64,000 nt of DNA, from the NCBI GenBank assembly GCA_002224055.1, contig AZLU01000111.1, positions 1 to 64,000 of the forward strand, given 5' to 3'. Below the pieces are notes generated by a model. The model did not search any database and was not told the origin of the DNA. It saw only the letters and a list, made by a program, of their open reading frames with translations. The DNA is from Pezizomycotina sp. ARF18. Lineage: Eukaryota > Ascomycota. The position numbers were made by a program, and so were the translations under genes. This document shows, one piece after another, positions 12,225-25,558 of the stretch. How positions within the stretch are numbered: position 1 is the first letter of the stretch; every line of letters starts with the position of its first letter.

Positions 12225-13346
12225 TTAGTGCTTTTTCTTCCTCTCTCTCGCCGCAATCTCCAAAATACTATTCTTACGCTGACGATACGGACCGAAGAAA
12301 GCCTTCGTGGCTGGCACGCACCGGATCAGTATACCGGCTCCAAGTTCAATGCCGTTCGAACTCGACAAATCGCGTCGCGGCCGGAGCAGAGTGATTGTGG
12401 AGATTATCCCACTGTAGGATTGTTCCAACTCCAAAGACCAGGAACAGATTGTACAAAATAGACCGGGATGATCATGGTTGCAATTCCGAAGCGCTGTCTA
12501 AATAGAACTTTTCTCAGGAGAGGAAATAGTGCAGCGGAATCGCTAGAACTATAATTGTAATATTATTAGTCGCCATTCAGTACAATGGATGGGTGTGATT
12601 GAACAGGCTCTTAACCGATCAATCTGTGCCGGCTACACTAGTGCCGATACGTCGTGTACTTGAATCGCGCGAACGCAGCCCAGCGGAAGTTTTGTCTATA
12701 TCCCCTTAGGTGAATCAGTAAGTTAGCTCTACATCTCCTAAACCTCGATACAACGCATCATCGAGATGGTAACTTTTACCATTGATGCGGAACGGCTGAC
12801 ACCAGAGCAGACCGTAGATTAAGACCCCAGGCCAGCACAACACGACTAATAAACCAATCACCCTGATGATAACCATAACTTTGAATGAGTCCATCATCCA
12901 CCAGCTTGTTGAAAAGCATAACAGGCTGGCCTTAACGAGAAAAAGCACCAGCCACATCATCAACGTCGAGGAAAATATTATCTTGCGAACGATTGCGTAT
13001 CTCGGCTGTCCAGTCACATCATCCCAGCACTCGAGACGTATCCGTAGTTGAGGAAAGCCCGACGAATATCAAAATTGAAGAGAAACAAGGAAACCTCCCA
13101 GGCGAGAGTCAAGAACACGTCCGACCACGCCAGGAGACCCGCGAGAACAGACTTTCCGCGAACGTCGACTCGGATATACAAGCGCGCCGCGAGCTCCAAG
13201 AACAAATCTCCACCAATATCATGCTGTATATCTGCTGAGATGGAGAAAGATCAGAATCCTACTTGCGACGGTGAAGCCAGGAAACTCACATTGAAGAGTA
13301 ATTGATCCGTGTAAGTCCAATTTGCCATATCCTGGCCGGGATCCAT
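12225..13346 (-). CDS. Rhodopsin-like fungal integral membrane protein (second copy)
   Basis: Start chosen at 13344-13346: exon 1 (13346-13290, 19 codons, with NWT glycosylation site) ends at GTGAGT, and exon 2 begins after CTCAG near 13234. The membrane segments that follow are typical of the rhodopsin-like family: LLAWSDVFLTLAWEVSLFLF, MMWLVLFLVKASLLCFSTSW and IIRVIGLLVVLCWPGVLIY, then a CQPF loop matching the conserved C-x-P position. The last helix and tail (ELGAGILIRCVPATKAFFG) fit the end of the family, followed by a basic tail stopping at 12225. Between about 12440 and 12700 I cannot trace the frame, and one-base shifts occur near 13230 and 13010. Probably a surface receptor; ligand unknown. 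Confidence 0.65.
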
Positions 13347-14294
13347 GCTACATCCTTCCACGAGATAAGAAATGAGGGAAATGTCTCTCTGTCAGATAGG
13401 GATTTAGGATCCTTTCCTGTTTTCTTTCTGGATCGGTCTCCCTTTTAAGGTGAGATACTCAATTAAGCGATGCCTAGCAAGTGTTTTGAGAATCTGATTG
13501 ACTGAGGGATCGCCCAAGTCCCACGAGGCTTGCAGGATCCTCACAACTGCCGAAGTACTGGTGCCCGATGAAACTCTATCCCCTTAACATTATAGAAAAA
13601 TGTTTTGTCTAGAACGTTCGTTAATGTATTTCGAATCCAACTCATCTCAGCTCCAATCGTTCACATGTATAGCGCATCACTCTTATCAAAGATCACTAAG
13701 CTTTACTGTCTATATAGAATATCGTCATTTGAGTTTAACACTATGTTACAAAATGGAAGCCAACGCTGTATTCTCAAGGGTGTTCTTGTCAGACCGGTAT
13801 CTGCGGGATAAGTGGGGACGGTGAGTGATCGGCTTGGGATTGGATCCAGTCAACAGACGTCGTGCCGTTGCGGTGGTTGCTTAGCGCTGTGCCAAACAGG
13901 GCTTATAAGGCTATAAAACACATTTCGGTTAGCTCCTCGTCTCGTTCCTCTCGTAGGTATGGTCGGATGTGTAAATACGAACTTCTTCAGCGCAGCAGCA
14001 CTGACATGTCCTCTGCCTGGCTTCACTGACTTCGCAGAATTGTTTGACCTGGGGTCTTTGTTTACGGTGCCTTGAGAATCTAGAGATGAATGGGGCCCTG
14101 CATTAGAAATCGCGAAAGATTAGCGTCGCCGTGGCCATGGAGTAAAAAATATAACGCCAGCGAGATGAACCTACACCCGGGATATCGCGCAGTCTTCGCC
14201 GCATTAGCCTGCAGCCTAAGTGACAAGGCGAGAGTGAAGAAGGTTAGGAATTGCATGTTTGGAACTAGCTTATTTGTTTAACGACAATAGGGGT

Positions 14295-14327
<33 letters not shown>

Positions 14328-15531
14328 GGGAGGATGATTTCGATATTATTATTATGTTTTTACATAACAAAGATTATTCTGTCAATTGCACTTTATTGCT
14401 GTCCTGTGCAATTGTCTACGGCCGCGGAGGCCCTAAAGATCGTGACCCGGTGTCTCGACACATCCGAAGGTGAGGAATCTCGGAATAAAATTAATGGAAG
14501 GCTTACAAATGCTCCAGGGACAGGGTTTGGAGCAATTGCCAAGCGAGAACCAATTCTTTTGACCGGTACATCGAAGTTCTGTCAGTTCAGTCCATTGCTT
14601 ATTCTGGAATGAGGCCCGACGGAACGTTTTAATGTAAGCGGAAAAAAGGCCTTCTAGGATTGCCGGCTTTGCCGGGGGAGATTAAATCTGGATAATACGC
14701 CACTAGTATACAACCCGTACGTACTATCCGAATCAGCAAAATCAATCAACAAACGCCTTTCAAGGATGGTGATATTCCGATCTTGCAGCGAGAATGGCTC
14801 CCTGCTCTTTATATACCTGTACCTGCTTTTGTCTCGCTTACCATACTTGTCACCTTCCAAGATTACCAGGTCTAGGTACTAGTCGGTGGTAGGGAATTCC
14901 ATCCAGACATGATGTCACGTTCACGTTCACGTTTTTTTATATCTCCAAGACGGCTCGGCACTCCCAGGGGGAAGGTAGCAAGGACTCTCCGAGGCGTTCA
15001 GTAGCACATATCGAGAGCTCTCGCCATTATTAAAATCACTCGACCCTTGTATAGGGAGAGGCCGACGATATTTGACTCCGTTCATCTATACCTCGACGGG
15101 ACACGCACAAAGTAACTAACCTCGCTTGAGCTCTTAATCATAGACAGTTGCTCAAGGCTGGGGCGGTGTATACAATATACTAATCCCGTTCTCGCGGAAG
15201 CCATGACAACTTCTGGGTTTCCTGCCGTTTTGTTCCTTAGACCAACTAAGCTTGCCACTTCATCGAAGTGCTGAATCTCTTATTGATTCTCCACGGGTAT
15301 GTTGCAAGCCAGGTACTACCGCTTGAGTGATTATATTAAAACGTTCATCAAACGAATTCATCATGAGATATCGGCGCTGGCCTATGTGGCTCTTATGATA
15401 AATAGCTCGCCTTTAGAACTGTGGATAATTTAGTTTATAGACAGTCAGAACAATAAAGCAAACCGTTTCACACTTCCTTCTGCGCCAAGTGCACCCCACT
15501 TTCGGCAATTTCCATCATCCCAAATCTCAAG
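13347..15531. other. Intergenic with a long T run
   Basis: No open frame here has a recognisable domain or splice pattern. The stretch contains a 30-base T homopolymer and, at its right end, the promoter side of the small secreted protein gene at 15532. Confidence 0.45.
14296..14325. repeat. Poly-T tract, 30 bases
   Basis: Uninterrupted T run in intergenic DNA, preceded by GGGGTG and followed by AGGGG. One of more than ten A/T homopolymers of 13-31 bases in this window. Length in the assembly may be inexact. Confidence 0.85.
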
Positions 15532-16089
15532 ATGTTCGCTCTCACTTCCCTACTGTCCTGGCTCTTGCCGCTTCCCTCTGCTTTGGCCGTCCCTGCTGGA
15601 GGCAAAGGACCTAATGGCGTAAGTTGCTAGCTTTTGCTGAAGACTTTCTCTCATTTAAGATCTAGAATTGTCTCACTAGATGTCATGTTTCTACTAGGGC
15701 TACGCTTGTACCGATGTGGTTTCAAGGGAGACTGCTGCATATGCCCGCCGGAGAATGCCTGAACCTCGACGGCAACGGTAAGACTCAAAGTCGTGTCGGA
15801 ACTTAATTTCTAGCTCGAGCCTTCTAGTATATTAACAACCGCAACCTTCAGGTCGCACAAGATTCCGCCTTCGGAGCTGACCCCGGTCGCAGCTGCAGAC
15901 TTTTCAGGTAAGTTCCACTTCCTAACCTTGAAACTTTCGACTGTCTGACTAACATTTTTCGCTGCACGTGTAGTGTCCTGGATGCATCGCCTTCGGCTCT
16001 GCGGCGTATTACGATATCGGCAACCCAGGTTATGCTGATCTCAGGACATTCACTGGAACGATGTCACCATGAGTGTTTACTGCGCCTAA
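15532..16089 (+). CDS. Small secreted cysteine-rich protein
   Basis: A 29-codon first exon (15532-15618) encodes a signal peptide (MFALTSLLSWLLPLP onward) and ends at GTAAGT. Further exons by splice signals: 15698-15777, 15852-15907 and 15974-16089. Readable conserved bits are GYACTD, MPAGECLNLDGN, AFGADPGRSCRLF, CPGCIAFGS, NPGYADL and a C-terminal HWNDVTMSVYCA. The order Cys-Leu-Asn-Leu, Phe-Gly, Cys, Pro-Gly-x-x-Asp-Leu, Trp-Asn-Asp, final Tyr-Cys resembles a widespread group of small ascomycete secreted proteins with a crystallin-like layout, but I am not certain of the family. The frame shifts by one base in exons 2 and 4. Mature size would be about 85 residues. Confidence 0.6.
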
Positions 16090-16659
16090 AGATATCTAAC
16101 CTTGAGTATTTTTTCAATCATGAGTCGAGAATTGCCTCTACTAGTAAATAAGGGAGAAGTCGAGAGTCGGGTATGAGAAAACTTTCTAAACAATTGAAAT
16201 CAATATGTCTCTTTGTGATCACTGGATTCTTGCCATTTCAGCGATGTAGAAAGCTTATAGCAATGAATATACCTGTCTCGTACCCACCTCTCAACTAGTA
16301 AACAAGGAGTAGGATGCTGGATACGAGACAAAAATATACCGCAATCAGTTATAATATTTAATTTGATCCCTAGAGCTCTATACTTCTGGTTAAATAGGTT
16401 TGTCGGATCTACTAGGATAAGGGAAGCGTAGTGAAAATCATGAGACAATTGGACGTTAAGAACTTGTACGAGATCGCCACGGCACTACGGCTCTATAATA
16501 ACTCTTCAATATATGCTCTAAGTCCCGCCAGACGCTTATCTCCCCTAGCATCGTCGAACTGAATGTACCGATAGTTTTTCGTTTTCCTTTAGTGCTACCT
16601 GAGCGTGATCTTTAGTGGTAGTATCCCACCAGCATCCCGACACGTTACATGGAAAACGA
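16090..16659. other. Intergenic between convergent genes
   Basis: Lies between the 3' ends of the small secreted protein (+) and the TPR-like gene (-). Nothing else recognised. Confidence 0.5.
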
Positions 16660-18066
16660 TCAGATTTTTGATGGCCGACTCTTCGTATGGTCCATCCTCA
16701 GTCCTTCCCGTTGACCGTAGGGCAGCATTTCGATGATGCCCTCTATTTGCTCAAGTTCGAGCTCTTCCTCGTTTTCGATCGCTTCTTCAAACAATCTCAC
16801 GTGAGGGCTGCCCTCGAATTGGCGGAAGAACTCGAGAGGACCGATTCCATAGCTCGCAAACTAGATGTTCCTCGAAACCTGTATTGTGCCAATAATTGTT
16901 AATTCTGTTGCTGAGAAACGGTTACAGGATAGCGTCAATTACGTACCCGTTACTTGCATGGAAAAACTCTTTCATGTCCGACGGAATAGAAAGATCACAT
17001 ATCCTAAATTGCTCCAACTCTTCGCGCCTACAGCCATGACGTAACACTTGGGCACTTCTTCAACCCCGATATCTTGAAACTCCTGTTTGCTGGTTTCAGA
17101 GCGATACCAGCTAGGTCTTTAAGCAACCCATTCCAGGATTTTGCTTTCGGCTTCTCTGTACCAGCCTCACCACCAAAAGACGGCTATCCAGGCCCTTCGA
17201 TAGTCTCCACACGGCTGAGATGAAATCCTCCTCATTAGGCAGGAATGGTAGAATCTTTCGCAGTGATTCGTGTGTTTTGAGGGCGTTGAATCGAAACACA
17301 TCAGTCGAAGCAGGACGGTGTGCGAAATCAAGCTTTCCAAATGCCAAAGCTTTTCCAAGCCATCACCATTGACTTCTCCAATGCGCGGCCGAGAATCTCC
17401 ACCGCTTCATCTTCTCTTTTCAACCTCAACGCCAGGTCGGCGCGGAACATAGGAGATAAACCTGGTGCGATCTTTGTATTGTTACTCCTGTCGATTGACG
17501 CCCACTTCTCTTGCCGCTTGAAATGCTTCCGCTTGATCTTCCTGTTTCTCGGTAAATGCCAGAGCTAGCGCGCAGTAGCAATGCTGACCTGGTTTGTCGG
17601 TAGTCGCGTCGAGTTTACGCCAAATATGAATGTCGTGGACGGCTTTCGTGCCCTCCTCAGAAACCGCCAGAAACTCCGAGTAATCGTACACCGTGATATC
17701 GCGCACTTATTTACGTTTAATGATGCGATATCTAGGCTCTGCAGTAAGGCGTCCGCATCTCCGACACTTTGCAAACCCCATGACTGCGGGATCTCAATAT
17801 TGTGCTTGATCATGTATATCAGTAGTGCAGGCCAAACTCCAGTTCCGTCCGCGACGGACCGTTGTGATCAGCGAAGAATTCGCGTAAGGATCAACGGCTA
17901 TGCGTGTCACCAGTTTGTAACTGCGGACCGCGCAGCGCTACTGAAAGGTGAACATAACTATGAGGATATCCAAAACGCGATCACATTGCCCAAGCCATCT
18001 GTTGGATCCACGCTCGAGGCAAGTTGGCGCTTCAGGGTCGGAAGCATCTGGTATCCGAGACTCTAG
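16660..18066 (-). CDS. Hypothetical protein with TPR-like helical repeats
   Basis: Coding sequence is visible on the minus strand in several frames. Pieces that look genuine: GQHCYCALALAFTEKQEDQA and LRLKREDEAVEILGRALEK, which have the spacing of tetratricopeptide-type helix pairs; NALKTHESLRKILPFLPNEE; DLSIPSDMKEFFHASNG; and an acidic C-terminus (FEEAIENEEELELEQIEGII) ending in a stop at 16660-16662. I do not recognise the family. The start is uncertain; 18066 is only the limit of the stretch that still looks coding. Frame changes by one base several times. TPR proteins are usually protein-binding scaffolds, but the role here is unknown. Confidence 0.4.
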
Positions 18067-18581
18067 ACCAATCTTGCGCGCCTTCCGAGCCCACCCCTAG
18101 ATATATACAATGCTTTCCAGTGTTCTAGATACATTTCGATGTCGGTTTTCTATTCGTGGAGCTGAAGCGAAACTTGAAAGGTTGGCTTTTGTCAAGTTTT
18201 CGGAAGAGACGATGAGTATCTACTCAAACATAAAATCGAGCACACTTTTGCTCGAAGCGCACTGAGCTATTTATATTTCCAGTCTCAGGGACACGTGTAA
18301 ATAGCCAAATGAAGCAGTCTTGGAACTTAATGTGACTCGGATTTTTGCTTTTGTTCGAGTTGAAAAACTAACAGCGTTCCGAGTACAGCTTGTTATCTCA
18401 GAGGTTCAAAATACCTAGTTCGAGGAATTCAGATAGATAAACTGTTTACTGATTGTTGCAGGATTCAACGATTCAAAGCTTTAAAGAAAGTAAAATATGT
18501 CTATAATACAATATACATCTCTGAGTTTAAAATCAACAAAATAATGTACAAAGATTTGAAATTTGCACTGGCTACCCGATC
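18067..18581. other. Intergenic, nothing recognised
   Basis: Ordinary composition, no supported open frame. It is downstream of the nuclease gene and upstream of the TPR-like gene, both on the minus strand. Confidence 0.45.
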
Positions 18582-20013
18582 TTACACCAAGCCTTTTAGC
18601 ATGCGAATAATTTCGCTCGCGTCAACATAAGCATTACGTGCCTCCGCGTCCCGGACTGCTTCGACGACTTCCTCGATTTCCTGCTCCGACGCGTGATGGG
18701 CTTTCATCATATCCTCTATCAGAACCGCTACGCTGGAAGTGGTCTCAATGTCTGGCAGCGGAGGTTGCCCAATTCGGGCGAGCTAAGAGATTGTTCGATT
18801 GAGTACTCCGTGCCTCCTCCGATCGCGTTAGGGTTGTAGACTTGTTTCGACGAGGCTTCGCTCATTCCCGAGCTAGTTCCCTTCAAGGATCATCCTTAGC
18901 AAGGATGGGTCCAAGTTCTGGCGCGGGAGTCATCACGGCGGCATTGCTTGTTTTCTGTTGCGACGGGAACCTGCCTGGGTACAATCTCCTCGATTGCTCC
19001 AAAATCGGCCCCTTCCCTCGGGAAACTAGTGCCTCCTGATCTTCGCGATGAATCTTTGGGGCGCCGGTCTCCACGACAGATCTCTTCTTCATCGCTCTCG
19101 GCGTTCCATCTTTGACGAAATCCGTATTTCCCCCGAGTACGACCCAAGCCCTTTGATCAGTGGCCTGCGCGCCCATGGTCGTCGTAAACTGTATCTCATG
19201 ACGACACCCGTAGGCATCTTGTAGGATGTCTTCGATCCTTCACGACTCGCGTGCCATAGGCTCTCCGTAGAGCGGCAATGAGCTTGTTGATGGACCTTGC
19301 TTGCCAATCCTGCTCGCTCTCATCGGTCACAGAATTTGGGACCTTGAGCTTTCCTAGGAGCACGTCCACGACTGAGGCGCGCAGATAATATTTGCAGAGG
19401 TTCTAACCCCGACATTTGCGTTCCCGTCACCGCCCTCGATGGTGGACGCGGGAGGAAATTCATCGCACGTGTAAAGCAGGGCACTGCGATTGAAAAGCGT
19501 CTGGCCGTTGTCTAGGTAGGTATAACCCGCGATCTCGTTTGTTCTTACGGGAACCGTAAATCCAGGGTTGGCTTGTTGTAATGCCGTGTTGTGCAACGGC
19601 GTATTCTCCCTATGGACTATGGCAGGCTGGTTATTCATGGGACATGTCGTTTGTCTCCAGGCAGCCGATTCGCAAGAATGGCCTCTTCTCCCGTTCAGCC
19701 ACTTCTTTTCTTTCGTGGCATCGTAGTGCAAGGACAGGGAGCCCCGCCCGCAAAGGCATTCGGTCTGTTCGCCGCAATCCAGTTGCCGACATTTCTGCAG
19801 ATAGCTGGCATACTGGCGCAATTCCATACTAAGGTTGGCTGTGCGGCAGGGACGGTGTATTTGGCGAAGTAGAAAGTGGGACTTGCTGGTCCTTCCGGTT
19901 TCCATACTGACGTTATCGTGGCCACGCCGACGACGGTAGGCTCAACTGTCTGCACATATTGTCCAAAGTTAAGGCAAGTGCAAAAGCGTAACGAGAGCGA
20001 ACTGAAGCTTCAT
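18582..20013 (-). CDS. Secreted NucA/NucB-type deoxyribonuclease-like protein
   Basis: The N-terminus (MKLQFALVTLLHL) is a signal peptide. Next comes FYFAKYTVPAAQPTLVWNC and IAANRPNAFAG, then the segment LLYTCDEFPPASTIEGGDGN. The CDE-[FY]-P-x-A-S-x-x-EGG signature is that of the NucA/NucB DNase family, in which the Asp/Glu residues take part in metal-dependent cleavage. The segment NEIAGYTYLDNGQTL precedes it and QDWQARSIN follows it. The C-terminal tail contains a predicted helix (ASEQEIEEVVEAVRDAEARN) and ends MLKGLV at a TAA (18582-18584). Several one-base frame changes interrupt the reading. Fungal members of this family are secreted; roles in nutrient uptake or competition are inference. 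Family call moderate, boundaries fairly good. Confidence 0.6.
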
Positions 20014-21670
20014 CGCGCTGTGTAAACTGAGAAACGATCAGAGCGGCTGCTCAATGGGTTAAGTTTTGATAGTGACTAGATATTTGGTGCAGGAAAACTT
20101 CAGGACTTTTGGAGAAACCTGAGTTTTTTAGACAATTCTCTATGACAGGAAGTCTTCAGGCCAACCAACCAGCAACGACATTCGAAGCCTCATGGAAACG
20201 GAGCATGGCAAGTAACAGGGTCCTGGATTCCGACGTCTGTACTGAAGAGGCGCATCGAGTAGTACATGATTTAGGCAGCTAGAGACCTTGAGCTTACATG
20301 AGCAATTGGTGAGTTGAACCCTTGTAAGATAACAAAAGCGCTTTCCCTTTGTCCCAACCCAAGTATCTCAGGGATCCTCAAAGTCCTTGACCAGCATGGT
20401 TGTCGTTCCTGAAAATCTCACGATGTCTCCGGGTCTTGAAACTTCGCATTCAGACCTCACGAGCGCAGGCTTACACACTTGGGTCCGACTTCGAAAGAAG
20501 CCGAGATTAATCCTTCAGGGAAAGCTTTCGGTTTGGGCCCACCAACTTCTATATCACCTGCCACTGGGATATCTTATATCCATTATATCCTTACTCCCAC
20601 CTAATATACTCATTAATTTTCTTGCCGTTTCTGATATTTTGGCCGGAAGTTCCGTCCCATGTCGTGGCACAGACCCTCTCGCTTGGCAGAACCTCTCAAC
20701 CTCTGTCGGAAGATCGATTCTCAATCGGAGTAGAGCTCTAATGCCCGACACGATTGTGAGGAGAGACATTCGTCCCATTGACAGTGGTTGGCAATTTGAG
20801 GTGAAACGGAAAAGCTTCCCCTCGTTCGTGTGTCTTTCTGTATTCGGGAATGGGTTATATCAGTTAGTGTTTCCTATATCTTTCGGGAGACTTCCTCTTT
20901 CCAGATGCAGGCAATTTGCCCAGCGATTACTCGCCTAATAGTAAAATCGCGCTGGGCTATGCCTACGCGCGTTCACCGTTCACGGAACCATGCTATGCCA
21001 TCTTACTTTTAATTTTAAGATTAGAGAGTAATCTGCAACTCATCTCATCCCTCCCGGTAAGGATTACGAGCCGAGAACAGCAACTCAGCCCACGATTCTA
21101 GTCCTTTGGAACAGATGTACCAATACTTTCATGGGTATTCTGACAAAAGACTAGGGACCAGGTCGTATTTTAAGTGAGATCGACGGAGTTCGGCTCTCAG
21201 GAAGTTCTAACCTTTTCCCCCTTGCGTTGTACAAGTAAAATCATCATACACGCGGCATAAGAAAAAGACAAGAGATAGAAAGGCGACTTTTAATGTGATG
21301 TAGACAGGAATGTTTTGTATTGCCCTAGGTGTAGAGAAAAATGAAAAGCCATCCGTAATCCGTTACAGTATTAAGATAAGAGTGACGAGATCAAAGTTGC
21401 CTTCTCAGGGACTTGCTGGTGAACCACTGCCGAGGACTTCAAGCTTTCTCTCCGTGTCTCTGTGGGAAGAAAGAAAAAAGGTTACTTGAGACCAGTGGCT
21501 TCCCTTTGTTAAGAGTCCTAATCCTCATCCTTCGAGTTGGCCAACCAGAGGGTTCTTTAGGACCTCGAGATATTCTCTGGGAAGATAGTCTCAAATAGAC
21601 TTCAATCCTCCTTTGTGATTCGTTTGTTTTTCACAGTCCTTTGCGCAATCAGAATCTCATCTGCACCAAG
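20014..21670. other. Intergenic, one long open stretch not supported
   Basis: The plus strand is open for 183 codons from 20387, but the translation has no recognisable domain and no conserved-looking composition, and the minus strand shows nothing better. It probably contains promoters of the two divergent genes at each end. Confidence 0.4.
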
Positions 21671-24600
21671 ATGCGGACGCCTACGAAGATGGGGATCCGG
21701 CGTTCACGATCATCTCATTCCTTACTTCTCAACACGCTCTTTCTTCTCTTCTTCCTAAATCCCCTCCTTTCCCATGTTCAAGCATTCCCTCTGAAATTCT
21801 CGAGCGCGATTTCCATACCTGGAGCAAAACACTTTTCTCCAGAGCTGCTTCTACCCACGACGAGAGCCAATGTCAAAAGTCCACTAGCAGCAACGGCACC
21901 GGCGCAACGCCATCACCATTGGAGAATCATGATGATGTGCTGACCGATGACTTCGTTAAGAAGATCTCGTTGCACGAAAGACAATCTGGCTCATACTGGT
22001 ACGAATCGGCGAGCCACGGATATCCGGCCTTTGGAAAGCAAGGCTACCACGTCTTTCGAAACGTGAAGGACTACGGCGCTGTTGGTAAGACAAAAAAACT
22101 AGGAAACAAACTTCCGCGAGCGATGGATTCACTAGCGCTTGATTTCGCTAACATTCAAGATCTGCGCTTGTAGGTGACGGTCAACACGACGACACCGAGG
22201 CCATAAACAAAGCAATCACGGATGGGAACAGGTGCGGTCAGGCTTGCGGCAGCTCCAGCACTACTCCAGCAGTAATCTACTTCCCGACCGGCACATACCT
22301 AGTTTCGAAACCTTTGATCCAATACTACCACACTCAATTCGTGGGAAATGCGCTCGCACGGCCAACCCTCAAAGCGGCTGCCTCGTTTTCAGGCATCGCG
22401 GTAATCGATTCGAATGTTTACATCCCTGGCGCTTCAGGTAGGAGCCCCTCATGCTATACGTTTCTCAAGGAAACTACTAATCTCTGGATGCCACAGGCGC
22501 CGAATGGTACGTTCCACAAAGCAACTTCTACCGTCAAATCCGGAACTTCGTCATCGATTTGACGGCATGCGGCACAACCACGTCCGACGGCTTCGCGCCG
22601 ACCGGTATCCACTGGCAGGTCGCGCAGGCGACGAGTCTCCAAAACCTGCGCTTCGAGATGAGCCAGGCTCCGGGCACTACTCATATCGGCATCTTCATGG
22701 AAAACGGCTCCGGCGGATACCTCGGAGATCTCTACTTCCTCGGTGGAGCCATCGGCATGCGCTGCGGATCCCAGCAGTTCACCTCCAGGGACCTCACGTT
22801 CTCGCTTTGCACGACTGCCATTGAAATGATATGGGACTGGGGTGGACCTGGAAGGGTCTCAACATCTGGCAGTGCTGGATCGGTATCAACGTCGTTGCAG
22901 CTACTAGCGCCACCGCAGAGCACGTCAGGGTGTTTCCGCTATCGCCGTTCTTGACTCCGTGATGACGAACGTCCCCATCGGTGTTTTAACCGCCGGAACG
23001 ACCAACATCGTTCTCGAGAATATCAAGCTCAATAACGTCCCCATCGCCGTGGGTCATCCGGGTGGTCCTACGTGCTTGCTGGAGGAGACATCCTCATCGG
23101 CAGCTGGGGCACCGGAAACTTCTTCACCGCAACCGACTCGGGCCAGGGTGAAACGTTCTTGAACGGAGCTTTCAGCCCTGCTCCCAATTCGGGTGCACCT
23201 GCATCCCTTCGAGACTCGACGGGTTGGTTCGCGCGTAACAAGCCGCAATACGAAAACGTCCCTTGGAGCGACTTCATCGACGTCCGAGCTGCTGGCGCTA
23301 AGGGAGACGGCGTCACCGATGACGCTGCAGCCCTTAACAGCATTCTCGCCTCTGCCGCATCTTCTGGAAAGATTGCGTACTTCCCCACGGAACGTACATG
23401 GTCCGCAGCACCGTTCTCTTCCCCAAAGGATCGCGCATCGTAGGTGAATCTTGGTCGCAGATCATGGGCGCCGGCGAATATTTCGAGGATATCACGGACC
23501 CAGCCGTCATGATCCGCGTAGGACACAAAGGAGATACCGGCGTTATGGAAATTTCCGACATGCTATTCACTGGTAAGTATTCCAAAACCCCAGCGAACTT
23601 TTCTCTCGTAACATCCACTAACTATGAGTCTAGTCCAGGGCGCCACCGCCGGAGCTATCCTCATGGAGTGGAACATTGCGCAGAGCTCACAGGGAAGTGC
23701 AGCAATGTGGGATGCTCATTTTAGAGTCGGTGGAGCGGCAGGCTCACATCTCGACTACGGCAGCTGCCCGAGCCTATCGGGCCGGGTGAACGAGAATTGT
23801 ATTGCCGCAACCGCTCTCCTCCACATGACCCCATCATCCAGTGCTTACCTAGAGAACGTTTGGATTTGGGTCGCCGATCACGTAAGATTACCCGCCTTCT
23901 TGAACCCCGCTTTTGGCCCAAGATATCGACTAACCTTCCTATCAACTGTGTAGGATCTCGACATCCCCTCCCAAAGCCAAGTGGACGTCTACGCCGCCCG
24001 CTGCTTCCTCCTCGAGTCCGCCAACGGCCCAACATGGCTGTGGGTACCGCATCGGAGCACTGCGTCCTCTACCAATACCAATTCTACAACACCAAAAACA
24101 TCTTCGCCGCAACACTCCAAACGGAAACACCTTATTTCCAACCGAACCCTAAAGCGCCCGCTCCGTTCTCCGGAGCTCTCGCACCTACCGTCTTCCCCTC
24201 CGACCCAACCTTCTCCTACTGCAACATCAACAGCAATACCTGCGCGTACGCCTGGGCCCTCGAGATAATAAAGTCCAGCGCGATCACAGTCTACGGCGCG
24301 GGCTTCTACAGCTGGTTCCAGAGCTACTCCCAAATCTGCCTGCAGAACGAATTCTGCCAGGAGCGCCTCGTCCGCGCGATCCGGAGCACGGGCATATTCA
24401 TGGCGAACTTGTACACGAAGGGCGTCTACTCCATGATCCAGGCTTCCGGGAAATGGGACATCCAAGCTTTGAAAAACATGGACGGTTTCCTCGCCACTAT
24501 CGTGGGCTGGACGGCAATAACCTCGCGGGTAACCTTGACTCCCCGAGCAGCATCATCCCCTTGCCGGATTGGATTTGGCGAGTACCGCACCCGACGGTAT

Positions 24601-25524
24601 ACTGCCACCTCCGTGCACGCTGCTTCCGCCTCCTACGCCGATCCCGCCGATCGATCCTCCGCCGTTTACCACGGTTATCAATGGTAAGCCGACGTCGTGA
24701 CGCCGCCGCCTATTACATCTCCTGGCATCAGCGTGCAGCCAATCACTATCGGACAAAATCAAAGAACGACAGTAACCCCCGTCATCGTCCAACCCCTGTA
24801 GTCGTAGTCCCGCCCGTCGCGCCGGATCCGAACGCTGTCGTTGGACCAGGTGGTGCCGGTGTTCCACCGATTCTTCCTCCACCTATTCCCCTTCCCATCC
24901 CCCGGGCTTCCTTCCTCAGTGTGTGGTATTCTGCAGCGCCGCCGAATGGCCGCCGATTCTCCCACCCATTGTTGTAGCACCTGGTGACCCCATTCCAGTC
25001 GGCGCTCCTCCTCCAGAGGATGAGGACGAAGATGATGATGACGACGACGAAGAAGACTTTGGCTTCTGCTGGCTCGACCAGGCCATGACCAACGGCGGCG
25101 GAGGCGGAACAACGGGTGGCCGACAACCTCAGACCAGCCGCCGTGGGCTCAACCGGCTCCAGACCAGACCGGTGGGAAATGCGAAGGTTGGCAAGGTAAC
25201 ATCGTCTCCCTTCAAAACGAAATCCGTCCAGCTCGCACCGAACGCGAACAGCTTTTCCGTCGACATCTTCAATTTTATGGACATTGGTCCCGCAAACCGC
25301 ATATCCATGGACGGCGCCACTATCCAGGCGTACGCCGACGGCGTCAATTCGTGGAGCACGCAGAATAAAGAGCAAGGCGCCTCAACCCCGGCTGCTGGCT
25401 CTTCCGCTTCCGGTAACTTTATTACCTTCGATGTACCGACAAGGCCTCTTCCTTGTAAGTCCAATCCTTTCAATACATCTCCTCACATCTTGTTCTTATC
25501 ACCATCGACTAACCTCTTCCCCAC

Positions 25525-25558
<34 letters not shown>

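Noticed and set aside
20387-20938. 183-codon open frame on the plus strand
   Set aside because: No recognisable family, atypical composition and no exon partners; kept as unsupported.
24553-25112. Long Arg-rich open frames on the minus strand opposite the GH55 gene
   Set aside because: Antisense of the Pro-rich and acidic coding region; no domain, and GH55 exons on the plus strand explain the DNA.
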